A stretch of 64,000 bases of DNA from Trueperaceae bacterium (GTDB lineage: Bacteria; Deinococcota; Deinococci; Deinococcales; Trueperaceae), in the NCBI GenBank assembly GCA_023954415.1, contig JAMLIB010000001.1:142001-206000 (forward strand), read 5' to 3'. The notes beneath the pieces are model-generated. The model searched no databases and had not been told where the DNA came from. It worked only from the letters and a program-made list of their open reading frames with translations. The position numbers and the translations under genes were made by a program. This document shows, piece after piece, positions 17,394 through 25,223 of this stretch. Within the stretch, counting starts at the first letter, position 1. Every line of letters begins with the position of its first letter.

Positions 17394-19207
17394 CCTTCTC
17401 GACCAACCCGTTGCGGCTGGTGATGGCGCTCGGGCGCCAGCGGCGCACGTACTTCGTGTTCACCGCCATCCTCTGGGCGCTGATCCACTCCTCGCCCATC
17501 ATCTTCGGCCTGGCCATGCGCGGCGTGTTCGACGCCCTCTCGGGGGCGGCGGGCGCCGGTGCCAACGCCTGGAGCTACCTGGCCCTCGGGCTCGGCACGG
17601 ACGCGCTGCGCATCCTCATGTTCGTCGGCGGCATCTACACCTGGGCGACCTGGTGGCTCGAGATCACGCTGCACGTGCGCAGCTCGCTCCTGCGCTACCT
17701 CGTCGAGGCGAGCGGCTCCCGCCGGCTGCCAGACTCGCCGAGCGAGGCCGTGACGCGCTTCCGCGACGACGTGAACGACATCGGCGAGTACTACGAGTAC
17801 TGGTGCGACTTCTGGGGCTTCGCCGCCTTCGCCCTCGCCGCCCTCGCCACTATGCTCACGATCAACCCGGTGATGACGGTCCTGGCGAGCGTCCCGCTCG
17901 CCCTAACCGTCCTCCTGACGCGGCTCCTGCGGCCCCACATCCGCAACGCGCGGCGGCTGAGCCGCGAGGCCACCAGCCGCGTCACGGACTTCCTGGGGGA
18001 GACGTTCGGCAGCGTCCAGGCCGTCAAGGCGTCGGGGCGCGAGCCGTTCGTGCTGCGCCACTTCGCCACCCTGAACTCGGTGCGCAAGAAGCGCGCCCTC
18101 ACCGACACGCTCCTGACCGAGCTGTTCAGGAGCGTGACCGATAACATGGTCAACATCGCCACGGGCATCATCCTGCTGCTCGGGGCGGCCGCGCTCAAGG
18201 ACGGCTCGTTCACCGTGGGCGACTTCGCGCTGTTCGTCACGTACCTGCCGCGCCTCACGCAGTCCCTGTCGTTCATGGGCCTGATGGTCGTGCAGCACAA
18301 GCGCACGGGCGTGGCCTTCGAGCGCCTCGGGCGCCTGCTCGTCGACGCCCCGGTCGACGCGCTCGTGACGCCGCGGTCCTACGACCTCGAGCACCCGCAG
18401 GCCCCGTTCGTCAGGAGCCTCCCGCGCGTCGCACCCTTCGAACGCCTCGACGTCGTCGGCCTAACCGCCCACCATCCGGGCGGGGCCAGGGGCGTCGAGG
18501 ACGTCACCTTATCGGTGCGGCGCGGCGAGTTCGTGGTGGTCACCGGCCGCGTCGGGTCGGGGAAGACGACGTTGCTGAGGGCGCTGCTCGGGCTGCTGCC
18601 GCGCGACGCCGGGAGCGTCGCGTGGAACGGCGCCCTCGTGACCGACCCCGCCTCGTTCTTCGTGCCGCCGCGCGCCGCCTACACTTCCCAGGTGCCGCGC
18701 CTGTTCTCCGACACCTTGCGCGAGAACGTCGTGATGGGCGCCGATGTCAGCGACGCCGACGTGACGGCCGCCCTCGAGCTGGCCGTGCTCGGGCCCGACC
18801 TCGCGAACATGCGAGGCGGTCTGGACACGGAGGTCGGTACCCGCGGCGTGCGGCTCTCCGGCGGCCAGGTGCAGCGGGCCGCCGCCGCCCGCATGCTGCT
18901 GCGCGGCGCGGAGCTGCTCGTGTTCGACGACATCTCCAGCGCCCTCGACGTCGAGACCGAGCGACGGTTGTGGGACGGACTCTTCGTGGCCGGCGGGACG
19001 ACCTGCCTCGTCGTCTCGCACCGCCGCGCCGCCCTCGAGCGGGCCGACCGCGTGATCGTCCTCGAGGAGGGGAGGGTGGTGGCGCAGGGCAGGCTCGCCG
19101 ACGTCCTCGACGAGGCGCCCGAGCTCGGCGCCCTGCTCCGCGGCGAACACGGGGAGTCGGCGCGCGCCGACGGGGTCGCGGTTGGCGATGCCGCCGCGGT
19201 CGGCTGA
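17390..19207 (+). CDS. ABC exporter half-transporter, subunit 2 of a heterodimer
   Basis: The 605-residue partner has a six-helix domain (about 15-320) and an ATPase with Walker A GRVGSGKTT (386-394), canonical LSGGQ (489-493), and Walker B LLVFDDIS in which Asp514 replaces the catalytic Glu; His544 is present. With subunit 1 this gives one complete ATP site (Walker motifs of 1, LSGGQ of 2) and one degenerate site (Walker motifs of 2, LSAGE of 1), as in asymmetric exporters. The start overlaps the previous stop, implying coupled translation and equal dosage. It converges with thiB, the two ends being 11 bp apart. Confidence 0.9.
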   Translation: MTFSTNPLRLVMALGRQRRTYFVFTAILWALIHSSPIIFGLAMRGVFDALSGAAGAGANAWSYLALGLGTDALRILMFVGGIYTWATWWLEITLHVRSSLLRYLVEASGSRRLPDSPSEAVTRFRDDVNDIGEYYEYWCDFWGFAAFALAALATMLTINPVMTVLASVPLALTVLLTRLLRPHIRNARRLSREATSRVTDFLGETFGSVQAVKASGREPFVLRHFATLNSVRKKRALTDTLLTELFRSVTDNMVNIATGIILLLGAAALKDGSFTVGDFALFVTYLPRLTQSLSFMGLMVVQHKRTGVAFERLGRLLVDAPVDALVTPRSYDLEHPQAPFVRSLPRVAPFERLDVVGLTAHHPGGARGVEDVTLSVRRGEFVVVTGRVGSGKTTLLRALLGLLPRDAGSVAWNGALVTDPASFFVPPRAAYTSQVPRLFSDTLRENVVMGADVSDADVTAALELAVLGPDLANMRGGLDTEVGTRGVRLSGGQVQRAAAARMLLRGAELLVFDDISSALDVETERRLWDGLFVAGGTTCLVVSHRRAALERADRVIVLEEGRVVAQGRLADVLDEAPELGALLRGEHGESARADGVAVGDAAAVG

Positions 19208-19218
19208 GCCGCTCCCGT

Positions 19219-20325
19219 TCAGCGCACGCCGGCGGGGTCCCTGCCCTGTAGCACGACCGCGGTCCACTGCCGCAGCCAGCGTGCCTGGTGCGCCTGCACG
19301 ACGGCTGCCGGCAGGGCCGAGGCCACCACGCCGTCCTCCACCCGGCCGTAGAGCTCGAACTCGGGCGGCAGGGTCGCGTCGGCCACTACCGGGTCGACGA
19401 ACATGGCGAGCGGGATGGCGGACTGCACGGCGCGGCTCAGCATGAAGTCGACGAACGCCTCCGCCGCCGCGTGGTTGGCGGTGCCCGCGAGGATGCCGAT
19501 CCCCTCCACCTGGCGGTAGCCGCAGCCCGCGCACTGCAGGTTGGCGGTCGGGGCCTCGGCGAGCGGCGCGTCCGCGAAGATGACCTCGGCGGCGGGGCTC
19601 GTGGCGTAACTGACGACCACGGGGCGATCGCCGCCGTAGCGCGTGAACAGCGTGTAGTAGGCGTCGGACCAGCCGTCGGCCACGGCGACGTCGTTCCTCA
19701 CGAGGGCGGCCCAGTAGTCGAGCCAGTCGGCGTAGCCGCCGTGGGTGGCGGCGATGCCCGCCTCGGCGTCGCCGAAGCGGACCACGGTGGCGAGGAGGAA
19801 CGCCAGCCCGGGGCTCGAGCTGGCCGGGTTCTCGACCACCGTCAGACCGCGGTACTCGTCGGCCGCGAGGTCCTCGAGCGCCGTGGGGAGGGCAAGGCCG
19901 CGGTCGGCGAACCAGGCCGTGTCGACGTTCGGCAGCACGTAGCCGACGTCCACCGGGGTCACCAGGCCGTCCGCGCTCAACAGGAGCGTGCCGTTCACCC
20001 TGCCGAGCTCGCCGCTCACGTAAGGCTCGAAGATCCCCTCGCTCCGCGCGCGCTCCAGTAGGCTGTCGTCGACCCCGAAGAGCAGGTCGGCGAGCGGACG
20101 CGCCTTGGTGAGCACGGCGCGGTTGACGACCTCGCCGGCGTCGCCGCCCTGCAGGAACGTGACCTGGATGCCGGTGCGCTCGGTGAACTCCGCGAGGAGC
20201 TCGCTCGGCAGGGCGAACGAGTCATGCGTGAGCACGGTGATGCGCTGAGCCGCGCCGAGGGCGAACAGCGACAGCGCCAACGAGAAGAGTACCGATGAGA
20301 AGAGTACGGTCGACGACCTGCGCAT
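19219..20325 (-). CDS. thiB: Thiamine ABC transporter substrate-binding protein
   Basis: The 368-residue periplasmic binding protein has a signal peptide (cleavage after about residue 26, before QRITVLTHDSF). It shows the ThiB/TbpA pattern of LTHDSFALPSELLAEFTERTG, ADLLFGVDDSLLERA and VVVSYATSPAAEV. It should deliver thiamine or its phosphates to the ThiPQ-like permease encoded 12 kb away. A TPP riboswitch occupies the leader (20377-20464), direct evidence for a thiamine role. The SD GAGG is 2-3 nt from the ATG, and a CCGTC/GACGG hairpin just upstream could be the expression platform. It is monocistronic. Confidence 0.9.
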   Translation of the reverse strand: MRRSSTVLFSSVLFSLALSLFALGAAQRITVLTHDSFALPSELLAEFTERTGIQVTFLQGGDAGEVVNRAVLTKARPLADLLFGVDDSLLERARSEGIFEPYVSGELGRVNGTLLLSADGLVTPVDVGYVLPNVDTAWFADRGLALPTALEDLAADEYRGLTVVENPASSSPGLAFLLATVVRFGDAEAGIAATHGGYADWLDYWAALVRNDVAVADGWSDAYYTLFTRYGGDRPVVVSYATSPAAEVIFADAPLAEAPTANLQCAGCGYRQVEGIGILAGTANHAAAEAFVDFMLSRAVQSAIPLAMFVDPVVADATLPPEFELYGRVEDGVVASALPAAVVQAHQARWLRQWTAVVLQGRDPAGVR

Positions 20326-20376
20326 GGCCTCACGTCCTAACCGTCACCGACGGACGCGCGGCGCTTGGCGCTCTGC

Positions 20377-20464
20377 GTCACTCTCCCTCCGCCCGCATGA
20401 CCGGGGTCAGGTTCTAGGGTGTGATCTCAGCCCGGCGCTCGTGGCGCCGGACACCCCTGGTGAC
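20377..20464 (-). ncRNA. TPP riboswitch (THI element)
   Basis: On the minus strand the conserved blocks appear in order: CCAGGGGTG, GCTGAGATCACAC, CCTAGAACCTGACC, CGGTCATGC and GGAGGGA. The closing stem is GTCAC (20464-20460) with GTGAC (20381-20377). CTGAGA and the ACCTGA-to-GGAGGGA core are diagnostic for TPP binding. Regulation is expected to switch thiB off when TPP is plentiful. Confidence 0.95.
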
Positions 20465-20470
20465 ATAGCC

Positions 20471-20499
20471 ACGCTACCCGCATGGGTCATGCCGGTCAA
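20471..20499 (-). promoter_or_regulatory. Promoter of the TPP riboswitch-thiB transcript
   Basis: Minus-strand TTGACC (20499-20494) and TAGCGT (20476-20471) are 17 bp apart. The start point should fall about 20464, at the first base of the riboswitch stem. Confidence 0.7.
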
Positions 20500-20523
20500 T
20501 GGCTTCTGACGCGCGGTAAGGCT

Positions 20524-21759
20524 CTAGACGGAGGGTTCCGGCTCTGCCCCACGCTTGGGCAGGAACCACGCCGCCACGACGGCCGTGACCAGGAACAGCG
20601 CGGCGGTGACGAGGAAGATGGTGCGGTAGTTCGTCTCGCCCGGCAGGCTCGTGACCGTGACGACGGCGCCGGACACGATCGGCGCAAGAGCTCGCGAGGC
20701 CGCCGAGACGGAGTTGTCGATGCCGTAGACGGCGCCGGCCACCTGCGGTGGGGTGAGGCGCGCGAGCATGGCGCTGATGGCCGGCAACACCCCGCCGATG
20801 GCGAAGCCGATCAGCACGTTGACGGCGATGAGCTGGAAGACGTTGCCGACGTACGCCATCGGCACGTAGAAGAGCGCGCACGCGAAGGTCGATACGACGA
20901 GCACCGGCTTGTAGCCGATGCGGTCGCTCAGGCGCCCGAGGACGACCCCGCTCAGGGTCGAGGAGCCGGCGGCGAGGCCGATGGCCAGGCCCGTGTACAT
21001 GCCGGCCAGGTCACGGTCGACGGTGATGGTGGCGATGAACAGCGGCAGGAACGGCACGAGCATCGTGCGGCCCAGCCAGGCGCTGAACCGCAGGAAGTAG
21101 GCTAGGGGCACGCCGGCCGTGCGCAGCACGTCGCGCCAGGCGCCGACGATGCCGCTCACGCCGCCCTTGCGCCCCTCGGGCGGCGTGAACTCCTCCTTCA
21201 CCCCGAAGAACACGAGGAGCCCGCCCGCCAGCATCAGCACGGCCGTCAGCACGAACGAGAGCCGGAAGCCGAAGAAGTACTGGAGCACCCCGCCGATCAT
21301 CGGGCCGATGGAAGCGCCGGCCCAGCTCGCCGTCTGCATCATCCCCATCGCGTAGCCGAGGCGGTTGCGCGGAGCGGAGGACGCGACCATGGAGGAGGCC
21401 GCCGAGGCGACGCCGGTGGTCAGGCCCTGGATGAGGCGCAGGAACGTCAGCTCCTCGGCCGAGTGCACGAAGGCCATGAGGAGGACGATGATCGCACCGC
21501 CGAACAGGGCGCGCTCGACCATGAGCTTGCGGCCCATCCGGTCCGACATGGCGCCCCAGATCGGCGAGGCGATCATCATGGCCACCGCCTGCACGCTGAA
21601 CACGGCCGACACCCAGAAGATGATCGAGCCCGAGCCGCGCACGCCGAGGAACTCGACGTAGTTGGGGAGGAAAGGGAAGATGGTGGAGAAGCCGATCGAG
21701 GCGAGGAGCTGGGCGAAGAACATCACGAAGAGGATGCGTTGCCAGCTCGTCCGCGCCAC
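20524..21759 (-). CDS. MFS transporter, 12-helix drug-exporter type
   Basis: The 411-residue protein has two six-helix halves. The loop motif GAMSDRMGRKLMVERA after helix 2 and its second-half copy GRLSDRIGYKPVLVVS are typical of MFS antiporters (DHA1-like). Helix 5 carries ASWAGASIGPMIGG. GTG 21759 is set by TAACAT 6 nt upstream. It is divergent from the Crp/Fnr-type regulator across 64 bp. Substrate unknown. Confidence 0.87.
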   Translation of the reverse strand: MARTSWQRILFVMFFAQLLASIGFSTIFPFLPNYVEFLGVRGSGSIIFWVSAVFSVQAVAMMIASPIWGAMSDRMGRKLMVERALFGGAIIVLLMAFVHSAEELTFLRLIQGLTTGVASAASSMVASSAPRNRLGYAMGMMQTASWAGASIGPMIGGVLQYFFGFRLSFVLTAVLMLAGGLLVFFGVKEEFTPPEGRKGGVSGIVGAWRDVLRTAGVPLAYFLRFSAWLGRTMLVPFLPLFIATITVDRDLAGMYTGLAIGLAAGSSTLSGVVLGRLSDRIGYKPVLVVSTFACALFYVPMAYVGNVFQLIAVNVLIGFAIGGVLPAISAMLARLTPPQVAGAVYGIDNSVSAASRALAPIVSGAVVTVTSLPGETNYRTIFLVTAALFLVTAVVAAWFLPKRGAEPEPSV

Positions 21760-21765
21760 CGGCGC

Positions 21766-21771
21766 ATGTTA
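21766..21771 (-). promoter_or_regulatory. -10 element (TAACAT) of the MFS gene
   Basis: Six nt before GTG 21759 on the minus strand. Confidence 0.55.
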
Positions 21772-21811
21772 CCCCCGTTCACTTGGACCTGGTGCCGAGA
21801 GCGCCACCGGT

Positions 21812-21817
21812 TAGCGT
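21812..21817 (+). promoter_or_regulatory. -10 element (TAGCGT) of the Crp/Fnr regulator gene
   Basis: Six nt before GTG 21824; 40 bp from the divergent MFS -10. Confidence 0.55.
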
Positions 21818-21823
21818 AGTGAC

Positions 21824-22501
21824 GTGCAGTTCACCGCCGCCCAGGTCCTCGCCCGCTGCCCCCTCTTCGCCGAGTTATCGGAGGCCGACCTCGAGGCCCT
21901 CGCGGGGGTGGCGCACCGGCGGCGGCTCGAGGCGGGTCAACCCCTGTTCATGGCCGGCGAGCCGGCCCAGGGGCTCGCCGTCGTGGTGAGCGGCAAGGTG
22001 AAGGTGTACGTCATCTCGCCCGCCAGCGGCCGCGAGGTCGTGTTGGCTATGGAACACCCCTACAACACGGTGGCCGAGCTCGTGTCGCTCGACGGCGGCC
22101 CGTACCCCGCCAGCGCCGAGGCGGCCGAGGACTCCGAGGTCCTGTGGTTGGAACAGCAGGGCTTCCAGCGGCTCCTCAAGGCCCGACCCGAGATAGCCCT
22201 GCACCTGATGACCATGCTCGGCCGCAGGCTCAGGCGGCTGGTGGCGCTCGTCGAGCAGATCTCGTTCCAGGAGGTCGTCCACCGCCTCGCCGCCTACCTG
22301 CTCCGCGTCGCCGACGATGGCGTGCCGTTCGTCCTCGACACGAACGGCGCCATCGCCGCTCAGCTCGGCACGGTGCCGGAGCTCGTGAGCCGCAACCTGT
22401 CGCGGCTGCATGCCGGCGGCGCCATCACCATGCAAGGCCGCACAGTCGCCAAGGTGGACCGCAAGCAGCTAGGCGAGATGGCCAACGCCGCGGGCCGATG
22501 A
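21824..22501 (+). CDS. Crp/Fnr-family transcriptional regulator
   Basis: The 225-residue regulator has an N-terminal cyclic-nucleotide-type beta roll (about 10-125), a dimerisation helix, and a winged helix with recognition region GTVPELVSRNLSRLHAGGAI (about 185-204). Only one Cys (residue 12) is present, so it lacks the Fe-S cysteines of FNR and fits DNR/NnrR- or CRP-like members better. It stands beside two divergent operons of redox proteins that share a palindromic site at 24529-24542, and is the obvious candidate to bind it. The leaderless GTG start is set by TAGCGT. Effector unknown; NO or redox state is inferred from context. Confidence 0.9.
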   Translation: MQFTAAQVLARCPLFAELSEADLEALAGVAHRRRLEAGQPLFMAGEPAQGLAVVVSGKVKVYVISPASGREVVLAMEHPYNTVAELVSLDGGPYPASAEAAEDSEVLWLEQQGFQRLLKARPEIALHLMTMLGRRLRRLVALVEQISFQEVVHRLAAYLLRVADDGVPFVLDTNGAIAAQLGTVPELVSRNLSRLHAGGAITMQGRTVAKVDRKQLGEMANAAGR

Positions 22502-22554
22502 GCTCGGGGGCCGCGGGGTCGGCCCGCGCGGTTCCGCCCGCACGCGCCGCGCCC

Positions 22555-22887
22555 TCAGTAGAAGCCGAGCGACCTCTTCGCCTGGTCGCTCATGGAGTCA
22601 GGCGTCCATGGGGGGTCCCACACCAGGTCGACGGTCACGTCGTCGACACCGGGCACGTTGCCGAGGCAGTGCTTGACGTCCGCCTCGATGCTCCCGTGCA
22701 GCGGGCAGCCGGGAGTCGTGAGGGTCATCTCGATCGCGACGTTCGCGTCCACGACCGCCACGGCGTAGACCATGCCGAGGCTCACGATGTCGAGGCCCAG
22801 TTCCGGGTCTATCACGGCGCGCAGGGCCTCCAGGACGTTGCGCGCGGGCGTGGCGGCGTTGATCTCCGTGAGTTCCGTCTGGGTCAT
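22555..22887 (-). CDS. DUF59/MIP18-family metal-sulfur cluster assembly factor
   Basis: The 110-residue protein has the DUF59 core VIDPELGLDIVSLGMVY and TLTTPGCPLHGSI with its conserved Cys, then the final SDQAKRSLGFY. Members (SufT, PaaD-like) help assemble or insert Fe-S clusters. ATG 22887 overlaps the stop of the upstream membrane-protein gene (ATGA), so it is the last gene of the minus-strand operon 24494-22555. Here it may serve the ferredoxin or another Fe-S protein of this cluster. Confidence 0.88.
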   Translation of the reverse strand: MTQTELTEINAATPARNVLEALRAVIDPELGLDIVSLGMVYAVAVVDANVAIEMTLTTPGCPLHGSIEADVKHCLGNVPGVDDVTVDLVWDPPWTPDSMSDQAKRSLGFY

Positions 22888-24266
22888 GCTCCCGTGTCCT
22901 CCAAGGCGCGAGCGACCTTCGCTGCGCCGGGGGTCTCGCCGCCTGCCGTTGTACCCGCGACCTCGGCCTGGCCGGCGCCACCTTGCGTGCGCGCCCGGTC
23001 GGCGGCCGCTCTCGCCAGGCGCCGCTTGGCGCCGACGGTCGTCAGCACCACGTGGCACGCCTGGGCGAAGAGCGCAGCCCCGCCCGCGAGGGTGGCGGCG
23101 CCGGCAACCAGCACGAGCGCCTCCGCCCGCCAAGTCACACCGGCCGCGAGGCTCAGCGCCCCGACCGCGAGACCCCACGTGATGACCGGTTCGAGCTCGT
23201 CCCTCACCAGGTCGCGTAGGAGGGGCGCGCCGCCCGACACGCCGCCGGTCGCCGCGCCGGCGAACTGCCACGTCCAGGTCAGGAACGAGAGGATCTTGAC
23301 CAGCATCCCGCTCACGGCCAGGCCGACGAAGCCGACGAGGAAGAGTACGACGGCCGCCCCGCCTTGGCCGGTGAGCAGCGCGACGCCTGCGAGCGGCAAG
23401 AACGCGTGCGCGAGCACGTACCGCTGTATGGGCGCCTCGAGCTTCCTGCGTAGGCGCCGCCGGAGGATGCCGAACACTTCCCAGACCTGGAGCGCGCAGG
23501 CCACCGCCAGCATGACCTCGGCAGCGTGGTCGAGCGGCAGGCGCGCGAACGCCGCCAGGCCCTCGGTGACCACGGCGGCGCAGACCGCCAGGTAGGCGTA
23601 GCGCACCCGCCAGCGGGGGCCGCCCTTCGCCAAGGCGAACATGGAGAGGAGCTTCTGGCCGGAGCCGACGATGCCCAACAGGAACGCCCCGAAGAGCCCG
23701 ACCGTGAAGTGGAGCCTGACCGGGTAGCCGAGCTGCGCCGCGACCTGCGGCGATGAGCGCGCGCCCGAGAGGGCGAAGCCGAGCGTCACCGCGAGGGTAA
23801 GGAAGACGACGGAGAGGATGAGGGCGTGACTACCGGCGTCCTTCGGCCAGCGGCGCGCCGCCGTGGCCAGGAGCTGCGCCAGTAGCGCGAGCCACGTGGC
23901 GCTCACCGCGGCGGCGCCCGGCACGAGCCAGCTCGCGTCGAAGCCGCGGAGGAAGCCGACCACCACCGCGGCGCTCCCCGCCCCCAGTACGGGGAGCGTG
24001 AGCCAGCCGAGGCGCGGCCACACGAGCTTGGTGACGAACATGACCGCCGGGAGCTGCTGCAACGTGCCGGCGAACACGAGCCCGACGCATAGGAGCGTGA
24101 AGAGGTGGTTGAGGGCCACGACGCGCGGCGCGCCAAGGTAGCTCGTGAAGGCGGCGGGGGAGAGGAGGAGCGCCGCCCCGCCGAGCGCCACGGCGAGCGC
24201 GCCGACCAGGAGCGCGGAGATCGGCAGCGCGGGCGGGGCGCCGTCCGCGCCGAGGCGCGGCATCAT
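22884..24266 (-). CDS. Multi-pass membrane protein resembling NnrS or heme-copper oxidase subunit I
   Basis: The 460-residue protein has about 12 hydrophobic helices. Histidines sit in helix-like settings: ALNHLFTLLCVGLVFAG (about 53), VRLHFTVGLFGAFLLG (about 184), and AHAFLPLAGVALL (about 291). This resembles heme-binding membrane proteins of the NnrS/heme-copper oxidase I type, but I do not see a full oxidase ligand set, and no subunit II gene is near. The last 50 residues are Ala/Gly/Thr-rich and probably disordered. It lies between DUF2249 and DUF59 genes with overlaps or a 6-nt gap, so it is co-transcribed. A role in NO or oxygen handling is inferred from the neighbourhood. Confidence 0.6.
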   Translation of the reverse strand: MMPRLGADGAPPALPISALLVGALAVALGGAALLLSPAAFTSYLGAPRVVALNHLFTLLCVGLVFAGTLQQLPAVMFVTKLVWPRLGWLTLPVLGAGSAAVVVGFLRGFDASWLVPGAAAVSATWLALLAQLLATAARRWPKDAGSHALILSVVFLTLAVTLGFALSGARSSPQVAAQLGYPVRLHFTVGLFGAFLLGIVGSGQKLLSMFALAKGGPRWRVRYAYLAVCAAVVTEGLAAFARLPLDHAAEVMLAVACALQVWEVFGILRRRLRRKLEAPIQRYVLAHAFLPLAGVALLTGQGGAAVVLFLVGFVGLAVSGMLVKILSFLTWTWQFAGAATGGVSGGAPLLRDLVRDELEPVITWGLAVGALSLAAGVTWRAEALVLVAGAATLAGGAALFAQACHVVLTTVGAKRRLARAAADRARTQGGAGQAEVAGTTAGGETPGAAKVARALEDTGA

Positions 24267-24272
24267 GGTCGC

Positions 24273-24494
24273 TCACGCCCCCTTGGTGATCCGGACCCTG
24301 GCGCTGCCGTCGCTCTGCTCCTCCACCTCGTAGGTGGCGCCGGCGTCCGCCAGCTGCGGCAGGAGGTAGATGGGCACGCGGTCGTTGTGGATGACGAGCA
24401 CGTCGCCGGGCGCCATCCCTTCGAGGGTCTCGAGGGTACGGATCATGGGGTTGGGCGGCTCCATACCCCGGTTGTCGAGGAACTTCTCGGTCAT
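24273..24494 (-). CDS. DUF2249-domain protein
   Basis: The 73-residue protein is a single DUF2249 domain: LDNRGMEPPNPMIRTLETLE, PGDVLVIHNDRVPIYLLP and a last strand ARVRITKG. The fold is like TusA/SirA but there is no Cys at the TusA position. DUF2249 proteins commonly sit in denitrification and nitrosative-stress clusters; their chemistry is unproven. It is the first gene of the minus operon, and the palindrome at 24529-24542 is centred 41.5 bp before its ATG. Confidence 0.85.
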   Translation of the reverse strand: MTEKFLDNRGMEPPNPMIRTLETLEGMAPGDVLVIHNDRVPIYLLPQLADAGATYEVEEQSDGSARVRITKGA

Positions 24495-24528
24495 GCCCTA
24501 GCTTCCGCCCGGCGCACCCTTGCCTCCA

Positions 24529-24542
24529 ATGACCTACGTCAT
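24529..24542. promoter_or_regulatory. Palindromic Crp/Fnr/DNR-type operator between divergent operons
   Basis: ATGAC-CTAC-GTCAT is a perfect 5-4-5 palindrome, close to the TTGNC-N4-GNCAA sites of DNR/NNR regulators. Its centre is 41.5 bp upstream of ATG 24494 and 42.5 bp upstream of GTG 24578. That is the class II activator position on both sides if both mRNAs start at or next to the start codon. Confidence 0.6.
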
Positions 24543-24577
24543 GGTCGTGCCGGTGAGCGCCTGCGAGGCTACGTAGC

Positions 24578-24895
24578 GTGGCAGGGCCAGAGGCACGGCA
24601 CGAGAGGCACGGCGGCTTGACGGCCGCTGGCCGCAAGACCCTCCTGGAGGCGCGCGTCTCGCGCATCCTCGACGCGCACCCCGACGCCCTGGACACGCTC
24701 GTCCGGCACGGGTTCACGCCGTTGGTGCAGGCGCCCATGCGCTTCGCGCTTGCTCACACCGTGAACCTTGGGCAGGCCATCCGCCTGCGGGGGTTGGGCG
24801 AGCCGGAGGTGGCCGCGCTCCTTGGCGCCCTCGCGGCCATGGGGCTGCCGGCACTGCTCGCGCCCGGCGCCGGCGCGGTCGAGGAGGAGGACTGA
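24578..24895 (+). CDS. DUF1858-domain protein
   Basis: The 105-residue product has an N-terminal tail and then the DUF1858 core SRILDAHPDALDTLVRHGFTPL with the final segment IRLRGLGEPEVAALLGAL. Such domains often accompany DUF2249, hybrid-cluster or hemerythrin proteins in anaerobic and NO-related loci. The GTG start is provisional. The upstream sequence GAGGCT 7 nt away is only a weak -10, as expected for an activator-dependent promoter. It heads the plus-strand operon running to 26119. Confidence 0.75.
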   Translation: MAGPEARHERHGGLTAAGRKTLLEARVSRILDAHPDALDTLVRHGFTPLVQAPMRFALAHTVNLGQAIRLRGLGEPEVAALLGALAAMGLPALLAPGAGAVEEED

Positions 24896-24896
24896 A

Positions 24897-25223
24897 GTGG
24901 CGCTCTACAAGACGGAGGGGCTCGCCCGCTTCTCGGAGCGCGGTCCGGTGCCGCGCCCCTTGATCGTCGGCGACAACATGGCCGTGATGCTCCTGTGCCT
25001 CCAGAAGCACCAGGAGATCAAGGCGCCGGAGAACGACGCGGCCGAGACCGTGTTCACGGTCGTGAGCGGCTCCGGGACCGTGCGCGAGAACGACGAGACG
25101 CACCGGGTCGGGCCGGGCGACGTCGTGTACCTGCCGCCGGGCACCCGCAAGGCGCTGCAGGCGGGGGAGGGCGCGTTCACCGTGATCGGGGTGAGGCAGT
25201 TGGGGGCGAAGCATGTCACTTAG
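24897..25223 (+). CDS. Small cupin-domain protein
   Basis: The 108-residue protein is one cupin barrel. Motif 1 is weak (around EIKAPENDAAETVFTVVSG) and motif 2 is GPGDVVYLPPGTRKAL. The metal-binding His of motif 1 appears replaced, with Lys/Glu near that position, so metal binding is uncertain. GTG 24897 starts one base after the DUF1858 stop, indicating coupling; the end overlaps the ferredoxin gene by 11 nt. A regulatory or sensor role in the same stress module is plausible but unproven. Confidence 0.78.
   Translation: MALYKTEGLARFSERGPVPRPLIVGDNMAVMLLCLQKHQEIKAPENDAAETVFTVVSGSGTVRENDETHRVGPGDVVYLPPGTRKALQAGEGAFTVIGVRQLGAKHVT

Noticed and set aside
21824..22501. Regulator as a true oxygen-sensing FNR
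   Set aside because: Only one Cys is present; the N-terminal Fe-S cysteine set is missing.
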